A DNA stretch of 64,000 bases from Tragulus kanchil (Eukaryota; Chordata; Mammalia; Artiodactyla; Tragulidae). Of this stretch, positions 47,236 through 59,219 are shown piece by piece. Position 1 is the first letter of the stretch, and each line of letters opens with the position of its first letter. The notes under the pieces are model-generated. The model did no database searches and was not told where the DNA came from. It saw only the letters and a program-made list of their open reading frames with translations. The DNA lies in contig JAIOJX010000031.1 of assembly GCA_022376925.1 (NCBI GenBank), positions 142,246,854 to 142,310,853 of the forward strand. The letters are read 5' to 3'. A program made the position numbers and the translations under genes.

Positions 47236-47445
47236 TTGATGTTGTTTTAGTTGCTCAGTAGTATCCAACTCTTTGTGACCCTATGGACTATAGTCTGCCA
47301 GGCTCTTCTGTCCATGAGGTTTCCCAGGCAAGAATACTGGAGTGGGTGATCATTTCCTTCTTTAGCAGATCTTCCCAACCCAGAGATCCAACCTGTGTCT
47401 CCTGCACTGGCAGGCAGATTCTTTATTGTTGAGTCACCAAGGACT
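47236..47445 (-). mobile_element. Bov-tA SINE (copy B of D17)
   Basis: Same element as 46125-46332. Its right end seeds the next duplication D18. Confidence 0.92.
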
Positions 47446-47964
47446 CCACAACTGCATATACTCCAGGACTCACCATTTGTAGGAGATTGGAGACTTTGTG
47501 GTTGGCCTCAATGACCTGTTTAGTCTAGACTATAAGCACAGGAAAGGTGAGTTCATGGCATCTTCTGCCTAAACTCTCAAATCACTGTTATACCTTTAGT
47601 GACCAGTGTCAAGTAGTCACTCAACAAATCTTTGCCATAATTGGGTATAAAAGGACAAACCTCCTAATTCCATTTTTCAGAACCTTTGAGGGATCAGATT
47701 ATTGTTCAAAAATATTCACCATCTTCTCACTGCCAAAGGTGGAATACACTTCCTTACTCACTGCTATTAAGTTTGCCCATGTGGCTTGCTCTGGCCTCAC
47801 TGTGGGAGGAATATTCTCGCTGTCCCTTGGTATGGGGCAAGGCAGGCAGAAGCTAGATAACAGATTCATGGTCAACCCCGTTCTCTCATACATCTGCTCT
47901 CCTCTCACCATGAGAAGGGCAGGCCATGGTTAAACTGCTGATCCAAAGAGAATGAGACATTAAC

Positions 47965-48490
47965 AGAGGAATGGATAAAGAAGATGCAGTACCTATATAC
48001 AATGGAATATTACTCAGTCATTAAAAAGAATGAAATTCTGCCATTTGCAGCCTCATGGATGGACCTAGAGATTGTCCTAGAGCAAGCAAAGGAGTAGTAT
48101 CACATGACATCCCTTATGTATAGAATCTAAAAAGAAATAATGCAAATGAATGTATTTACAAAGCAGCAAGAGACTCACAGACTTAGAGAACAAACCTATG
48201 GTTGCTACGGGGAAGGATGCGGAAGGGATAGTTAGGGAGTTCAGGGATAGTTAGGGAGCATGTACCCACTGTTACGTTTAAAACGGATAACCAACAAGGT
48301 CCTACTGTATAACACAGGGAATTCTGCTGAGTGTCACGTGGTAGCCTGGATGGGAGGGAGTTTGGGAGAGAAGGGATACATATATCTATGTATAGCCGAG
48401 TCCCCTTGCTGTCCACCCAAAATTATCACAGTGCTGTTGATTGGCCACACTCCCTTAAAAATAAAAGAGGACAAGAGACACTTGGTGAGA
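47965..48490 (+). mobile_element. Ruminant L1 3' end (copy A of D18)
   Basis: Plus strand: aggaatggataaagaagatg, gaatattactcagtcattaa, gcctcatggatggacctaga, taaccaacaaggtcctactg, tataacacagggaattctgc. Non-coding. Confidence 0.88.
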
Positions 48491-49048
48491 ACCTGACACA
48501 CCCTGCGATTGTTGAGGGTCACCAAGGACTCCACAACTGCATATACTCAGGACTCACCATTTGTAGGAGATTGGAGACTTTGTGGTTGGCCTCAATGACC
48601 TGTTTAGTCTAGACTATAAGCACAGGAAAGGTGAGTTCATGGCATCTTCTGCCTAAACTCTCAAATCACTGTTATACCTTTAGTGACCAGTGTCAAGTAG
48701 TCACTCAACAAATCTTTGCCATAATTGGGTATAAAAGGACAAACCTCCTAATTCCATTTTTCAGAACCTTTGAGGGATCAGATTATTGTTCAAAAATATT
48801 CACCATCTTCTCACTGCCAAAGGTGGAATACACTTCCTTACTCACTGCTATTAAGTTTGCCCATGTGGCTTGCTCTGGCCTCACTGTGGGAGGAATATTC
48901 TCGCTGTCCCTTGGTATGGGGCAAGGCAGGCAGAAGCTAGATAACAGATTCATGGTCAACCCCGTTCTCTCATACATCTGCTCTCCTCTCACCATGAGAA
49001 GGGCAGGCCATGGTTAAACTGCTGATCCAAAGAGAATGAGACATTAAC

Positions 49049-49575
49049 AGAGGAATGGATAAAGAAGATGCAGTACCTATATACAATGGAATATTACTCA
49101 GTCATTAAAAAGAATGAAATTCTGCCATTTGCAGCCTCATGGATGGACCTAGAGATTGTCCTAGAGCAAGCAAAGGAGTAGTATCACATGACATCCCTTA
49201 TGTATAGAATCTAAAAAGAAATAATGCAAATGAATGTATTTACAAAGCAGCAAGAGACTCACAGACTTAGAGAACAAACCTATGGTTGCTACGGGGAAGG
49301 ATGCGGGAAGGGATAGTTAGGGAGTTCAGGGATAGTTAGGGAGCATGTACCCACTGTTACGTTTAAAACGGATAACCAACAAGGTCCTACTGTATAACAC
49401 AGGGAATTCTGCTGAGTGTCACGTGGTAGCCTGGATGGGAGGGAGTTTGGGAGAGAAGGGATACATATATCTATGTATAGCCGAGTCCCCTTGCTGTCCA
49501 CCCAAAATTATCACAGTGCTGTTGATTGGCCACACTCCCTTAAAAATAAAAGAGGACAAGAGACACTTGGTGAGA
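49049..49575 (+). mobile_element. Ruminant L1 3' end (copy B of D18)
   Basis: Same element as 47965-48490, with small homopolymer differences (atgcggaag versus atgcgggaag). Confidence 0.88.
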
Positions 49576-49591
49576 ACCTGACACACCCTGC

Positions 49592-50794
49592 AGTCTTTAG
49601 GATTTCTGGGTGCAAGCAGGCCCTGACTTTTGCCATGTTTCTTGGTTTTTGCTTTCCCTCTACAAACTAGCCAAGAAGCAGTATCCCCATGCAGACAGAC
49701 ACATGAGTGGGGTAAGATGAACTAGCCAAAGTGAGAGGCAAGGAAAACAGCCTTGCAATGCAACCATTTAGACAAAGTCAAATATAGATTTAACAACTAA
49801 TTATAGGAGAAAGCTGCAAAGTGCGTTATAAAATCAAGTGTTTGCACAGAAACATTTTTGCTAGAAAGCAAAGTGGTAGCTCATTTGCATGTTGGGTATT
49901 GTTAGCATACAAAGGAGCTGAACTGCTAAAATTAAGATAGTGAGTTGTTTGAAAACCTCATTTTAAAATAGAATAAATCACGCCACAGACAGATGTTGAA
50001 GAGTGTGCCTGATGTGGGGAGAGCAGGCCTCTAGTGTGAGGCTTGGGAGGGTTGAGCCTTCACTCCTGAAAGGCTAACCAAAGTCCTCTCTGAATGACGG
50101 GGAACTGAGACGTGGGAAACTCCCTATCTGTGACTTCCTGGGAGAGGACCTGGGTTGGGGGGTTGGCCTGAGGCAGTGAGTACCAATTCTGGCACTGACA
50201 AGTGCCCAATCCACCTCTGTGGCAGGTACATGCCAAGTGTTCACAGCCAGTGGAATGTGAAATGTCAGGGGGCGACCTGTACTGACACACCCTGAGAGCT
50301 CACCCTGGTCCCAGCTGTCATGTTCAGCATCAATTCTGGCCCTCATCTCACTTCATGAGTTAAAGTATTAAAATCATGATGGTCAACCCATTTCACAGAC
50401 TGGCCATGTGGAGGAAGGCAGAGGTTCTAAAACATCTCCCGAATCCAATAGGAGGTAAGTGGGGGTGGCTACAGTGAACCCAAGTCTAGCTCCAGAGATC
50501 TCTGATCATCAGACATTTTATTGTATATCCCATTATGAGGAAAATGTGTGAAGAGACACATCAACACTTACTATTGATTTATAAATGATATGCACGCATG
50601 ACTATTATCTACTGTATGTAATCAGACTTCAAATAGAAATATGAAGATAATGAGATAAGGGAAAAACAGAAATGCTCTTATTTTCTTCACACTGAAGTTT
50701 ATTTTCTCCCTTTTCTAGGGTGTGAGTTTTTCCTACTTTCAAGATAAGTACTTAACCAGTATGCATTTCATCCTGACCTATTCTAGGTCAGGGA
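49592..50794. other. Repeat-poor non-coding stretch
   Basis: About 1.2 kb without a recognised interspersed repeat. The part 49760-49990 has TAATTA and an octamer-like atttgcat at 49884, and might be a conserved element. No gene supported. Confidence 0.4.
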
Positions 50795-51305
50795 GGTAGA
50801 TTAATCTGGGTTCTTGAAAGAAACAGAATACGTGTGTGTGTGTGTGTGTGTGTGTGTACTATATCTCCAATGGGAGATTATATCTGTATTTATATCTATC
50901 ATCCATCTGTCTATTGACAGAGCGAGACTGATAGATTCTGAGGAATTGATTCACAAGATCATGGGGCCTGAGAAGTTCCACAATTTACCACATGCAAATT
51001 GAAGCCTGGGAAGGAGAATGGGAGACCCAATGAGGTTGGTCCTGTAGTTTGGGCCTTAAAGCCTGGGAATCAGAGTAGCCAATGCTAGTATAAATCCCAG
51101 CCCAAGGGCAGAAGACCGCTGAGTCAGGCAGGCAGGAAGGAAATGGATGCTCTCATCCTCACAACGGGGGAGGGTCATCAACTTTACCTAGTCTACCAAT
51201 TCAAATGCTAGTTTATTTAAGGGAACATGCCCAAAGATGCCCCCAGAAACAAAGCTTAATCTGGACATCCGATGGTTGGTCAAGTTGATGTATAAAATCA
51301 GCCCT
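50795..51305 (+). mobile_element. Old interspersed repeat, class not determined, with internal (GT)n
   Basis: The order ttgaaagaaacagaatacg, GT run, attgattcacaagatcatgg, gcctgagaagttccacaatt, cagaagaccgctgagtcagg and aagttgatgtataaaatcag is a familiar mammalian repeat layout, but I cannot name the family with confidence. Confidence 0.55.
50831..50858. repeat. (GT)n microsatellite
   Basis: About 14 GT units inside the old repeat. Confidence 0.95.
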
Positions 51306-51312
51306 TGCCGAC

Positions 51313-51498
51313 TTGTGTGCATACCAAGTCACTTCAGTTATATCCAACTCTTTGCAACCCCATTGACAGCAGCCTGACAGGCTCCTCTCTCCATAGGATT
51401 CTTCAGGAAAGAATACTGGGGTGAGTTGCCATGCCCTCCTCCAGGGGATCTTCCTGACCCAGGGATCAAACCCACATCTGTAAGGTCTCCTGCATCCC
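51313..51498 (-). mobile_element. Bov-tA SINE, truncated
   Basis: Reverse strand: ccaagtcacttcagttatat, cagcctgacaggctcctctc, ttcaggaaagaatactgggg, ccagggatcaaacccacatc, aaggtctcctgcat. Confidence 0.92.
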
Positions 51499-51884
51499 TC
51501 AACAGACAGGGATGAGATGGAGACATGTGGGACCACTGTTCAACTTTCTACAACATCTCACAATTTTTGCCCAAAGATCACTTTTCATAGACTCAAAGCT
51601 CCACAAGGACAGAGGACCCCACATGGGGTAACCAGCCCTCCAGGGGCTTTTCTGGTGTTTACACGGAAACTCCATATCCCAGGAAACCCTCAGTTCCAGA
51701 CACACCAGGATGTGTCCCTTTACTGCTCCCTGTAGGTGTAAGGTACACAAAGAGTGTTAAAATGACCCTTCTTCCAGAGCCAAAATGACTCTCCCTTAAA
51801 CTCTCTCTAGACTTGTCTAATCTCTGTAACTTTTCTTTATGGTTCAGGTCTCCCCCAAATCCTAAATATTTATCCAAGTACCAC
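51499..51884. other. Unique non-coding stretch
   Basis: Nothing recognised. Confidence 0.5.
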
Positions 51885-52297
51885 ATTCACTAAGCAATCT
51901 CTAACTCCTACATGTGTGTAAATTGTTTCATGAAAGTAAGTTCTGATGCTTCACTTAAAATATTAAACCCATGAATCTAGACACGAAATCATCTACTTTT
52001 CTCCTTCAGGTCTCCAAACAGAGCTCAATGCAATGAGATGCTGAGTGGGTACATCCTGACTTGCCAGCACAAGGCAACTACACAAAATTGTGGTGTATGA
52101 AGACATACATGGAGATGGAGAAGAGAGCAGGAGTTGGGGTCTTAAATCATGACAGACTATTGGTGGTGATGAATTCAAAGACATTGCCAAATGTTAAGCG
52201 TGTTCATAAGGTTTGAAATATTTGCCACATCTGTATGTTGTCACCTATAGTAACTTTTTTTTAAAACTTAAATACACTTAAAAAGAAGATAAATATT

Positions 52298-52528
52298 TAG
52301 TGGTAGCTCAGTGGTAAAGAATCTACCTGCCAATGCAGGAGGCACAGGAGATACAGGTTCAATCCTTGGCTTGGAAATATCCTGTGGAAGAGGAAATGGG
52401 AACCCACTCCAGTACTTTTGCCTGGGAAATCCCATGGATAGAGGTGCCTGGCGGACTACCGTCCATGGGGCCTCGAAGAGTGAGATATGACTCAGCAACA
52501 GAGCACACACACACACACACACACACAA
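52298..52528 (+). mobile_element. Bov-tA SINE ending in (CA)n (copy A of D19)
   Basis: agctcagtggtaaagaatct, aatgcaggaggcacaggaga, cccactccagtacttttgcc, gatatgactcagcaacagag, then (CA)n from 52503. CA tails are typical of Bov-A elements. Confidence 0.93.
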
Positions 52529-52574
52529 ATGTTAAGCATGCCCAAGGTTTTGTCCCAGGACACCTTATAATAAA

Positions 52575-53060
52575 ATATAAGATCACTGGGATTATCTATA
52601 GCTGTGCCACAAAATATCTCAAATCTTAGTGTCTTAAAACAACATTTACTATCTCATGGCTTTCATGGATCAGGAATCCATTGCAGCTTGGGTTCTAAGG
52701 TTGAGATCTCTTAGGAGGCTCCCGTCAAGGTGCCCACTGGGGCTACTATGGTCTCAAGCTTGGATTTAGGAAGGCTTCGCTTCCAGGTTCCCTCCATGGT
52801 TCTTGGCAGGATTCAGTTTGTCACAGGGGTTGCACTAAGGACCTCAGTTCTTTGCTGGCAGTTGGCCAGAGGCTACCCTCAACGCCTAGCCACATGGGCC
52901 TCTCCAGCTCACAACTTGGCAACTGTTTTCATTGAATGGAACGAGTCAGAAGGCAAGAGAGGGCATGCTTACAAGACAGCGTCACAGATTTTGTAAGCAG
53001 CTGTGTCTTGAACAGACAGCTCATGATTACCTCAGAGGCAAGCCCCTAGACCCAGTCCAA
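52575..53060 (+). mobile_element. Old interspersed repeat, class not determined (copy A of D19)
   Basis: tgccacaaaatatctcaaat, gtgtcttaaaacaacattta, atggatcaggaatccattgc, ggcaggattcagtttgtcac, cacatgggcctctccagctc follow a familiar mammalian repeat layout. The family is not named. Truncated here by the D19 junction. Confidence 0.6.
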
Positions 53061-53473
53061 ATTCACTAAGCAATCTCTAACTCCTACATGTGTGTAAATT
53101 GTTTCATGAAAGTAAGTTCTGATGCTTCACTTAAAATATTAAACCCATGAATCTAGACACGAAATCATCTACTTTTCTCCTTCAGGTCTCCAAACAGAGC
53201 TCAATGCAATGAGATGCTGAGTGGGTACATCCTGACTTGCCAGCACAAGGCAACTACACAAAATTGTGGTGTATGAAGACATACATGGAGATGGAGAAGA
53301 GAGCAGGAGTTGGGGTCTTAAATCATGACAGACTATTGGTGGTGATGAATTCAAAGACATTGCCAAATGTTAAGCGTGTTCATAAGGTTTGAAATATTTG
53401 CCACATCTGTATGTTGTCACCTATAGTAACTTTTTTTTAAAACTTAAATACACTTAAAAAGAAGATAAATATT

Positions 53474-53704
53474 TAGTGGTAGCTCAGTGGTAAAGAATCT
53501 ACCTGCCAATGCAGGAGGCACAGGAGATACAGGTTCAATCCTTGGCTTGGAAATATCCTGTGGAAGAGGAAATGGGAACCCACTCCAGTACTTTTGCCTG
53601 GGAAATCCCATGGATAGAGGTGCCTGGCGGACTACCGTCCATGGGGCCTCGAAGAGTGAGATATGACTCAGCAACAGAGCACACACACACACACACACAC
53701 ACAA
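53474..53704 (+). mobile_element. Bov-tA SINE ending in (CA)n (copy B of D19)
   Basis: Same element as 52298-52528. Confidence 0.93.
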
Positions 53705-53750
53705 ATGTTAAGCATGCCCAAGGTTTTGTCCCAGGACACCTTATAATAAA

Positions 53751-54320
53751 ATATAAGATCACTGGGATTATCTATAGCTGTGCCACAAAATATCTCAAAT
53801 CTTAGTGTCTTAAAACAACATTTACTATCTCATGGCTTTCATGGATCAGGAATCCATTGCAGCTTGGGTTCTAAGGTTGAGATCTCTTAGGAGGCTCCCG
53901 TCAAGGTGCCCACTGGGGCTACTATGGTCTCAAGCTTGGATTTAGGAAGGCTTCGCTTCCAGGTTCCCTCCATGGTTCTTGGCAGGATTCAGTTTGTCAC
54001 AGGGGTTGCACTAAGGACCTCAGTTCTTTGCTGGCAGTTGGCCAGAGGCTACCCTCAACGCCTAGCCACATGGGCCTCTCCAGCTCACAACTTGGCAACT
54101 GTTTTCATTGAATGGAACGAGTCAGAAGGCAAGAGAGGGCATGCTTACAAGACAGAGTCACAGATTTTTGTAAGCAGCTGTGTCTTGAACAGACAGCTCA
54201 TGATTACCTCAGAGGCAAGCCCCTAGACCCAGTCCAAATTCCAGGGGGAGAGGATTATCCAGGTGAGTACCAGGAGGTGGACATCATGAAAGGCCACGTT
54301 CCACATCTGTCTACACTATT
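53751..54320 (+). mobile_element. Old interspersed repeat, class not determined (copy B of D19, complete)
   Basis: As at 52575 but continuing to ggggagaggattatccaggt, gagtaccaggaggtgg and ggccac, the expected end of this repeat. Confidence 0.6.
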
Positions 54321-56360
54321 GTACTCTCTGAAATTAACTTTCTTACTCTTAGGGTCTGTGTGTTGCCCATTGGCAATTCCTCACAGTAAGGATGCAAGGA
54401 GGCTTAACTCGGCACAAGTGGCAGTGGATGGAGAGCATGTGGAGGTGGGGAGCACGGTCCAGCCACAGAGACAGCAGTAAACACGTGGATGTCGGGGCAG
54501 AGAGGGTATGTGAGAAAATGCACTGGAACCGGTTAACTGGAGTGGAAAGATCACGAGAGAAAAATGAGGCTGGGAAGGTTTCTAAAGTAGGCGAAAATTC
54601 TAGAACTAGCCAGTTGCTCCCTTCCCCTTGTACATATCAGGTTTAGCTCAGTGGGAAATTAAATAGTACCTTCTTCTGTTGCAGAGAAAGTTATTTTATA
54701 TAGAGTTTGACAGGTCGCATGGGACAGAGATCGATCTGCTGTGAATTCATTCTGTATTTGAATGCAGACTTTCCCAAATATTCTGTGCTGCTCTCTGTAT
54801 ATGGAAAGCTCCCCCAATCCCTTGAGAATTGAGATCTTATCCAATTCTCTAGAGTAAAGGTCAGCAAAGCTATGGGAACCAAAGCTGGCCAGCTGCCTGA
54901 TGGTTTATGATCCAAGAGATACAATTATTTTTTACACTGTGAAATAGTTACATTTTAAACAGTTCTACAAGTACCTTCATAATAGCCTTGATTCTGAACT
55001 CCTAACTGTCAAAGCCTGAAATATTTATTGCAAGAAAATAGGTACCTATTCCTGCTCTAGAGGGCCACAAAGCTTCATACCCAGCATAAAGTGGTGATCA
55101 AAAAGAGATGAGTTATCCTGCTGCTTCAGAAAGCCTAAGAGAACAGAGAGGGGAGGACAGAGGGAAGACCCTCGGAGCTCATGGCATACACAGCTTTCAG
55201 GCCACCCCACCTGTGGTGACTCCGTCAGTACCCATGCTGACAAGGGAAACACCGACCAAGACGGACTATCTCTCAGAAATTTTTAAAAAAAATACCCATG
55301 CATTGAACTAGACCCAGTCCAAATTCCAGGGGAGAGGATTATCCAGGTGAGTACCAGGAGGTGGACATCATGAAAGGCCACGTTCCACATCTGTCTACAC
55401 TATTGTACTCTCTGAAATTAACTTTCTTACTCTTAGGGTCTGTGTGTTGCCCATTGGCAATTCCTCACAGTAAGGATGCAAGGAGGCTTAACTCGGCACA
55501 AGTGGCAGTGGATGGAGAGCATGTGGAGGTGGGGAGCACGGTCCAGCCACAGAGACAGCAGTAAACACGTGGATGTCGGGGCAGAGAGGGTATGTGAGAA
55601 AATGCACTGGAACCGGTTAACTGGAGTGGAAAGATCACGAGAGAAAAATGAGGCTGGGAAGGTTTCTAAAGTAGGCGAAAATTCTAGAACTAGCCAGTTG
55701 CTCCCTTCCCCTTGTACATATCAGGTTTAGCTCAGTGGGAAATTAAATAGTACCTTCTTCTGTTGCAGAGAAAGTTATTTTATATAGAGTTTGACAGGTC
55801 GCATGGGACAGAGATCGATCTGCTGTGAATTCATTCTGTATTTGAATGCAGACTTTCCCAAATATTCTGTGCTGCTCTCTGTATATGGAAAGCTCCCCCA
55901 ATCCCTTGAGAATTGAGATCTTATCCAATTCTCTAGAGTAAAGGTCAGCAAAGCTATGGGAACCAAAGCTGGCCAGCTGCCTGATGGTTTATGATCCAAG
56001 AGATACAATTATTTTTTACACTGTGAAATAGTTACATTTTAAACAGTTCTACAAGTACCTTCATAATAGCCTTGATTCTGAACTCCTAACTGTCAAAGCC
56101 TGAAATATTTATTGCAAGAAAATAGGTACCTATTCCTGCTCTAGAGGGCCACAAAGCTTCATACCCAGCATAAAGTGGTGATCAAAAAGAGATGAGTTAT
56201 CCTGCTGCTTCAGAAAGCCTAAGAGAACAGAGAGGGGAGGACAGAGGGAAGACCCTCGGAGCTCATGGCATACACAGCTTTCAGGCCACCCCACCTGTGG
56301 TGACTCCGTCAGTACCCATGCTGACAAGGGAAACACCGACCAAGACGGACTATCTCTCAG
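54223..56360 (+). repeat. Direct duplication D20, about 1.05 kb
   Basis: Copy A is 54223-55276 and copy B 55308-56360, about 1,084 apart. The linker 55277-55307 is A/T-rich and has no obvious source. Copy A starts in the last bases of copy B of D19. Confidence 0.96.
54330..55276. other. Unique non-coding stretch (copy A of D20)
   Basis: No repeat or gene recognised. Repeated at about 55414-56360. Confidence 0.5.
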
Positions 56361-56489
56361 CCATCAAAATCTCTTAGATGAGAAAGAAACTGAAATATCC
56401 CCTAGGTTAAAAAATAAAGACAATTTTAGGAACTAACCAAAAAAAAAAAGGGAGGTGGGGACAGAAACATCACTCCAGAAACACTAATT

Positions 56490-56975
56490 CGAAAAAATCC
56501 ATTTATCCCAGTGTTCACAGCAGTATTATTTACAACAGCCAAGACATGGAAGCCCCCTAAAGGTCCATCAACAGATGAATGAATGAGGCAGATATTGCAT
56601 GTATATCATGGAATACTACTCAGTCATAGAAAAGAATGGAATTTTGCCATTTGCTGCAATATTGATGGAACTGGAAGGCATTAGTTAAATACGTCAGACA
56701 GAGCAAGGTAAATACTGGATGACGTTGTGAATATGTGGAATCCTAAAGTACAACAAACTAGTGAAGACAGTGTAAAAGAAACAGACTCAGAGAATAAACT
56801 AGCAGTTATCGGGGGCGGGGGTGGGCAATACATAGTGAGAGAGTGGGAGGTGCTAAGTATGTGAGGTAAGAGAGGGTCAAGGTTGTGTTGAACAAGGTGA
56901 ATGCAGCCAGCATTTTGTAATAACTGTCAAGGTAGTATAACTTTAAAAATGTATTAAATAAATTTTTACATGTGT
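56490..56975 (+). mobile_element. L1 3' end
   Basis: Plus strand: ccatttatcccagtgttcac, acaacagccaagacatggaa, catggaatactactcagtca, gaaacagactcagagaataa, then aattttt tail. Non-coding. Confidence 0.88.
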
Positions 56976-57469
56976 TCCCATTATCTGGAAACTCTGGTGG
57001 TAGTGGCTTAAAGGGAAAAGACATTCTCAATGAAAACCCTTAGCTTAAGAAACACAGAAAAGAGGGACTAAAAAGAAATAGCTGAAAAAAGAAAAACAAA
57101 GGGGCTCAGAATGCTATAGAAGGAGATGTAAACAAGAAAACTGCACATTTTTTTTCCCATAAAGAGAACAGAACGTAAGGGAGAACAATATTTGAAATGT
57201 TTTCCAAAATCACTGTCTAGAGAAACCCTTTGGGTAGCCTCCTGTTGAAAATAAAAGGAAATCAGTCTAAAAACCCTTGAAATTTAAAACAAAAATTACG
57301 AATCCACTGGCATGAAGGGAGGAAAGAGAATCACAAGCACCATCTGTTCCTCTCCATAGTAACAAATACCTCTAACGAAGAGCAGAGAAGACTGGGGTGG
57401 GGGGAGGGAAGAAGGGTCTGACTTGGGCTGAACTTTCTCAACCTCTGAGGCCAGTGTTCCTAATTGGTG
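56976..57469. other. Non-coding stretch
   Basis: A-rich start, a G-rich run at 57394-57413 (gtggggggagg). No gene or firm repeat. Confidence 0.45.
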
Positions 57470-57599
57470 TCATACCACTTCCTTATTCTGTCAGAGAACA
57501 GCATGAAGACATCTATTTTTAACATCTCACAATGTTTCTTGGAATCAAGTTGCAACAAATGAATGTATTGATGAGCATGAGTTGGCAGTTTCTTAAAAA

Positions 57600-57975
57600 A
57601 GGTAAAATCATGCTTATCAGATGATCCAGTCATTCTGCTTCCAGGTATTTACCCAAGAAACATGGAAGCATATTTCCGTACAAAGATTTGTCCACGGGAG
57701 TTCATAGCTGCTATTTAGAATAGCTAAAAGCTGGAAACAATCCAATGTTTTTCAACAGATGAATGAATAAACAAATTGTGATATATCTACACAACTGGAT
57801 ATTACCTGGAGATTGAAAGAGGTAATTTATGGACACGTACTATGACATTTATGAATCTCCTAATAATTATACTGAGTGAAGGTCATAAATCAGACCAAAA
57901 AGAAATCATGCTGGATTACTCCATTTATATCAAACTTTAGGAAATGCAAACTGACATATAGTAACAGAAATCATA
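57600..57975 (+). mobile_element. L1 3' fragment (copy A of D21)
   Basis: tgatccagtcattctgcttc, aggtatttacccaagaaaca, agctggaaacaatccaatg, acaactggatattacctgga. Repeated at 58735-59110. Confidence 0.82.
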
Positions 57976-58084
57976 TTGGTGGTTATTTGAAGAGGTAGTT
58001 AAGAAGAAAGTAATTACAAAGAGACATGAAGAAACTCTGGGAACAAAGCTGGAAGACTGACTGTAAGACTGACCATAAACCTAC

Positions 58085-58604
58085 AGGAATCAAGACAGAA
58101 TGATATTAGAAAAAGAATAGACATGTAATTCAGTGGAACAGAATAGAAAGCCCAGAAATAAACCCTCAAAACCATTGTCAACTGATCTCTGCCAGAAGAG
58201 GAAAGGCAATTCAATCAAGAGAAGATAAAGGATAGTCTTTTCAACAAATGTGCTTGGAAACATTTTGACTTCCATAAGCAAAAAATAAATTTAAACAGAT
58301 TTTACACTTTTGAAATGCCTAACTCAAAATGGATCACAGATCTAAGAGAAAACCTTGAAAGTTTTCCTTCCAGAAGAAATATAGGAGAAAATCTTAAATC
58401 TGATGTTAAGTTTTAGATACAGCACCCAAAGCACAATTCATAAGAGAAATGATTGATAACATGGTCTTTATTAGAAGGTAAAACCTTCGTCTTGCAAAAG
58501 AGCCTCTGATAAGCAAATGAAAAGACAACCACGAATTGAGAGAAAATCTGTTTTGTAAAACAGGTATCTGACAAAAGAACTGGTATCCAAAATACACAAA
58601 GAAC
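58085..58604 (+). mobile_element. L1 ORF2 3' part, degraded (copy A of D21)
   Basis: aatagacatgtaattcagtg, gaacagaatagaaagccca, then ataaatttaaacagatt; the order matches the end of L1 ORF2. Broken frames. Cut by the D21 junction. Confidence 0.82.
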
Positions 58605-58734
58605 TCATACCACTTCCTTATTCTGTCAGAGAACAGCATGAAGACATCTATTTTTAACATCTCACAATGTTTCTTGGAATCAAGTTGCAACAAATGAATG
58701 TATTGATGAGCATGAGTTGGCAGTTTCTTAAAAA

Positions 58735-59110
58735 AGGTAAAATCATGCTTATCAGATGATCCAGTCATTCTGCTTCCAGGTATTTACCCAAGAAACATGG
58801 AAGCATATTTCCGTACAAAGATTTGTCCACGGGAGTTCATAGCTGCTATTTAGAATAGCTAAAAGCTGGAAACAATCCAATGTTTTTCAACAGATGAATG
58901 AATAAACAAATTGTGATATATCTACACAACTGGATATTACCTGGAGATTGAAAGAGGTAATTTATGGACACGTACTATGACATTTATGAATCTCCTAATA
59001 ATTATACTGAGTGAAGGTCATAAATCAGACCAAAAAGAAATCATGCTGGATTACTCCATTTATATCAAACTTTAGGAAATGCAAACTGACATATAGTAAC
59101 AGAAATCATA
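58735..59110 (+). mobile_element. L1 3' fragment (copy B of D21)
   Basis: Same as 57600-57975. Confidence 0.82.
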
Positions 59111-59219
59111 TTGGTGGTTATTTGAAGAGGTAGTTAAGAAGAAAGTAATTACAAAGAGACATGAAGAAACTCTGGGAACAAAGCTGGAAGACTGACTGTA
59201 AGACTGACCATAAACCTAC

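Larger units (their letters stand above)
45575..47797 (+). repeat. Direct duplication D17, 1.11 kb, no linker
   Basis: Copy A is 45575-46684 and copy B 46685-47797, 1,110 apart. The junction ggcctcac/agttagaagc shares cac between the two edges. Content is unique AT-rich DNA and a Bov-tA SINE. Confidence 0.97.
47425..49591 (+). repeat. Direct duplication D18, 1.08 kb
   Basis: Copy A is 47425-48507 and copy B 48508-49591, about 1,084 apart. The junction shares attgttgag, and copy B has two extra G bases right after it. The stretch 46440-46680 is therefore present three times (also at 47552 and 48636). Confidence 0.96.
51885..54241 (+). repeat. Direct duplication D19, 1.18 kb, no linker
   Basis: Copy A is 51885-53060 and copy B 53061-54241, 1,176 apart, the longest unit. 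The junction shares attc. Differences are few (acagcgtcacagatttt versus acagagtcacagattttt). Confidence 0.97.
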
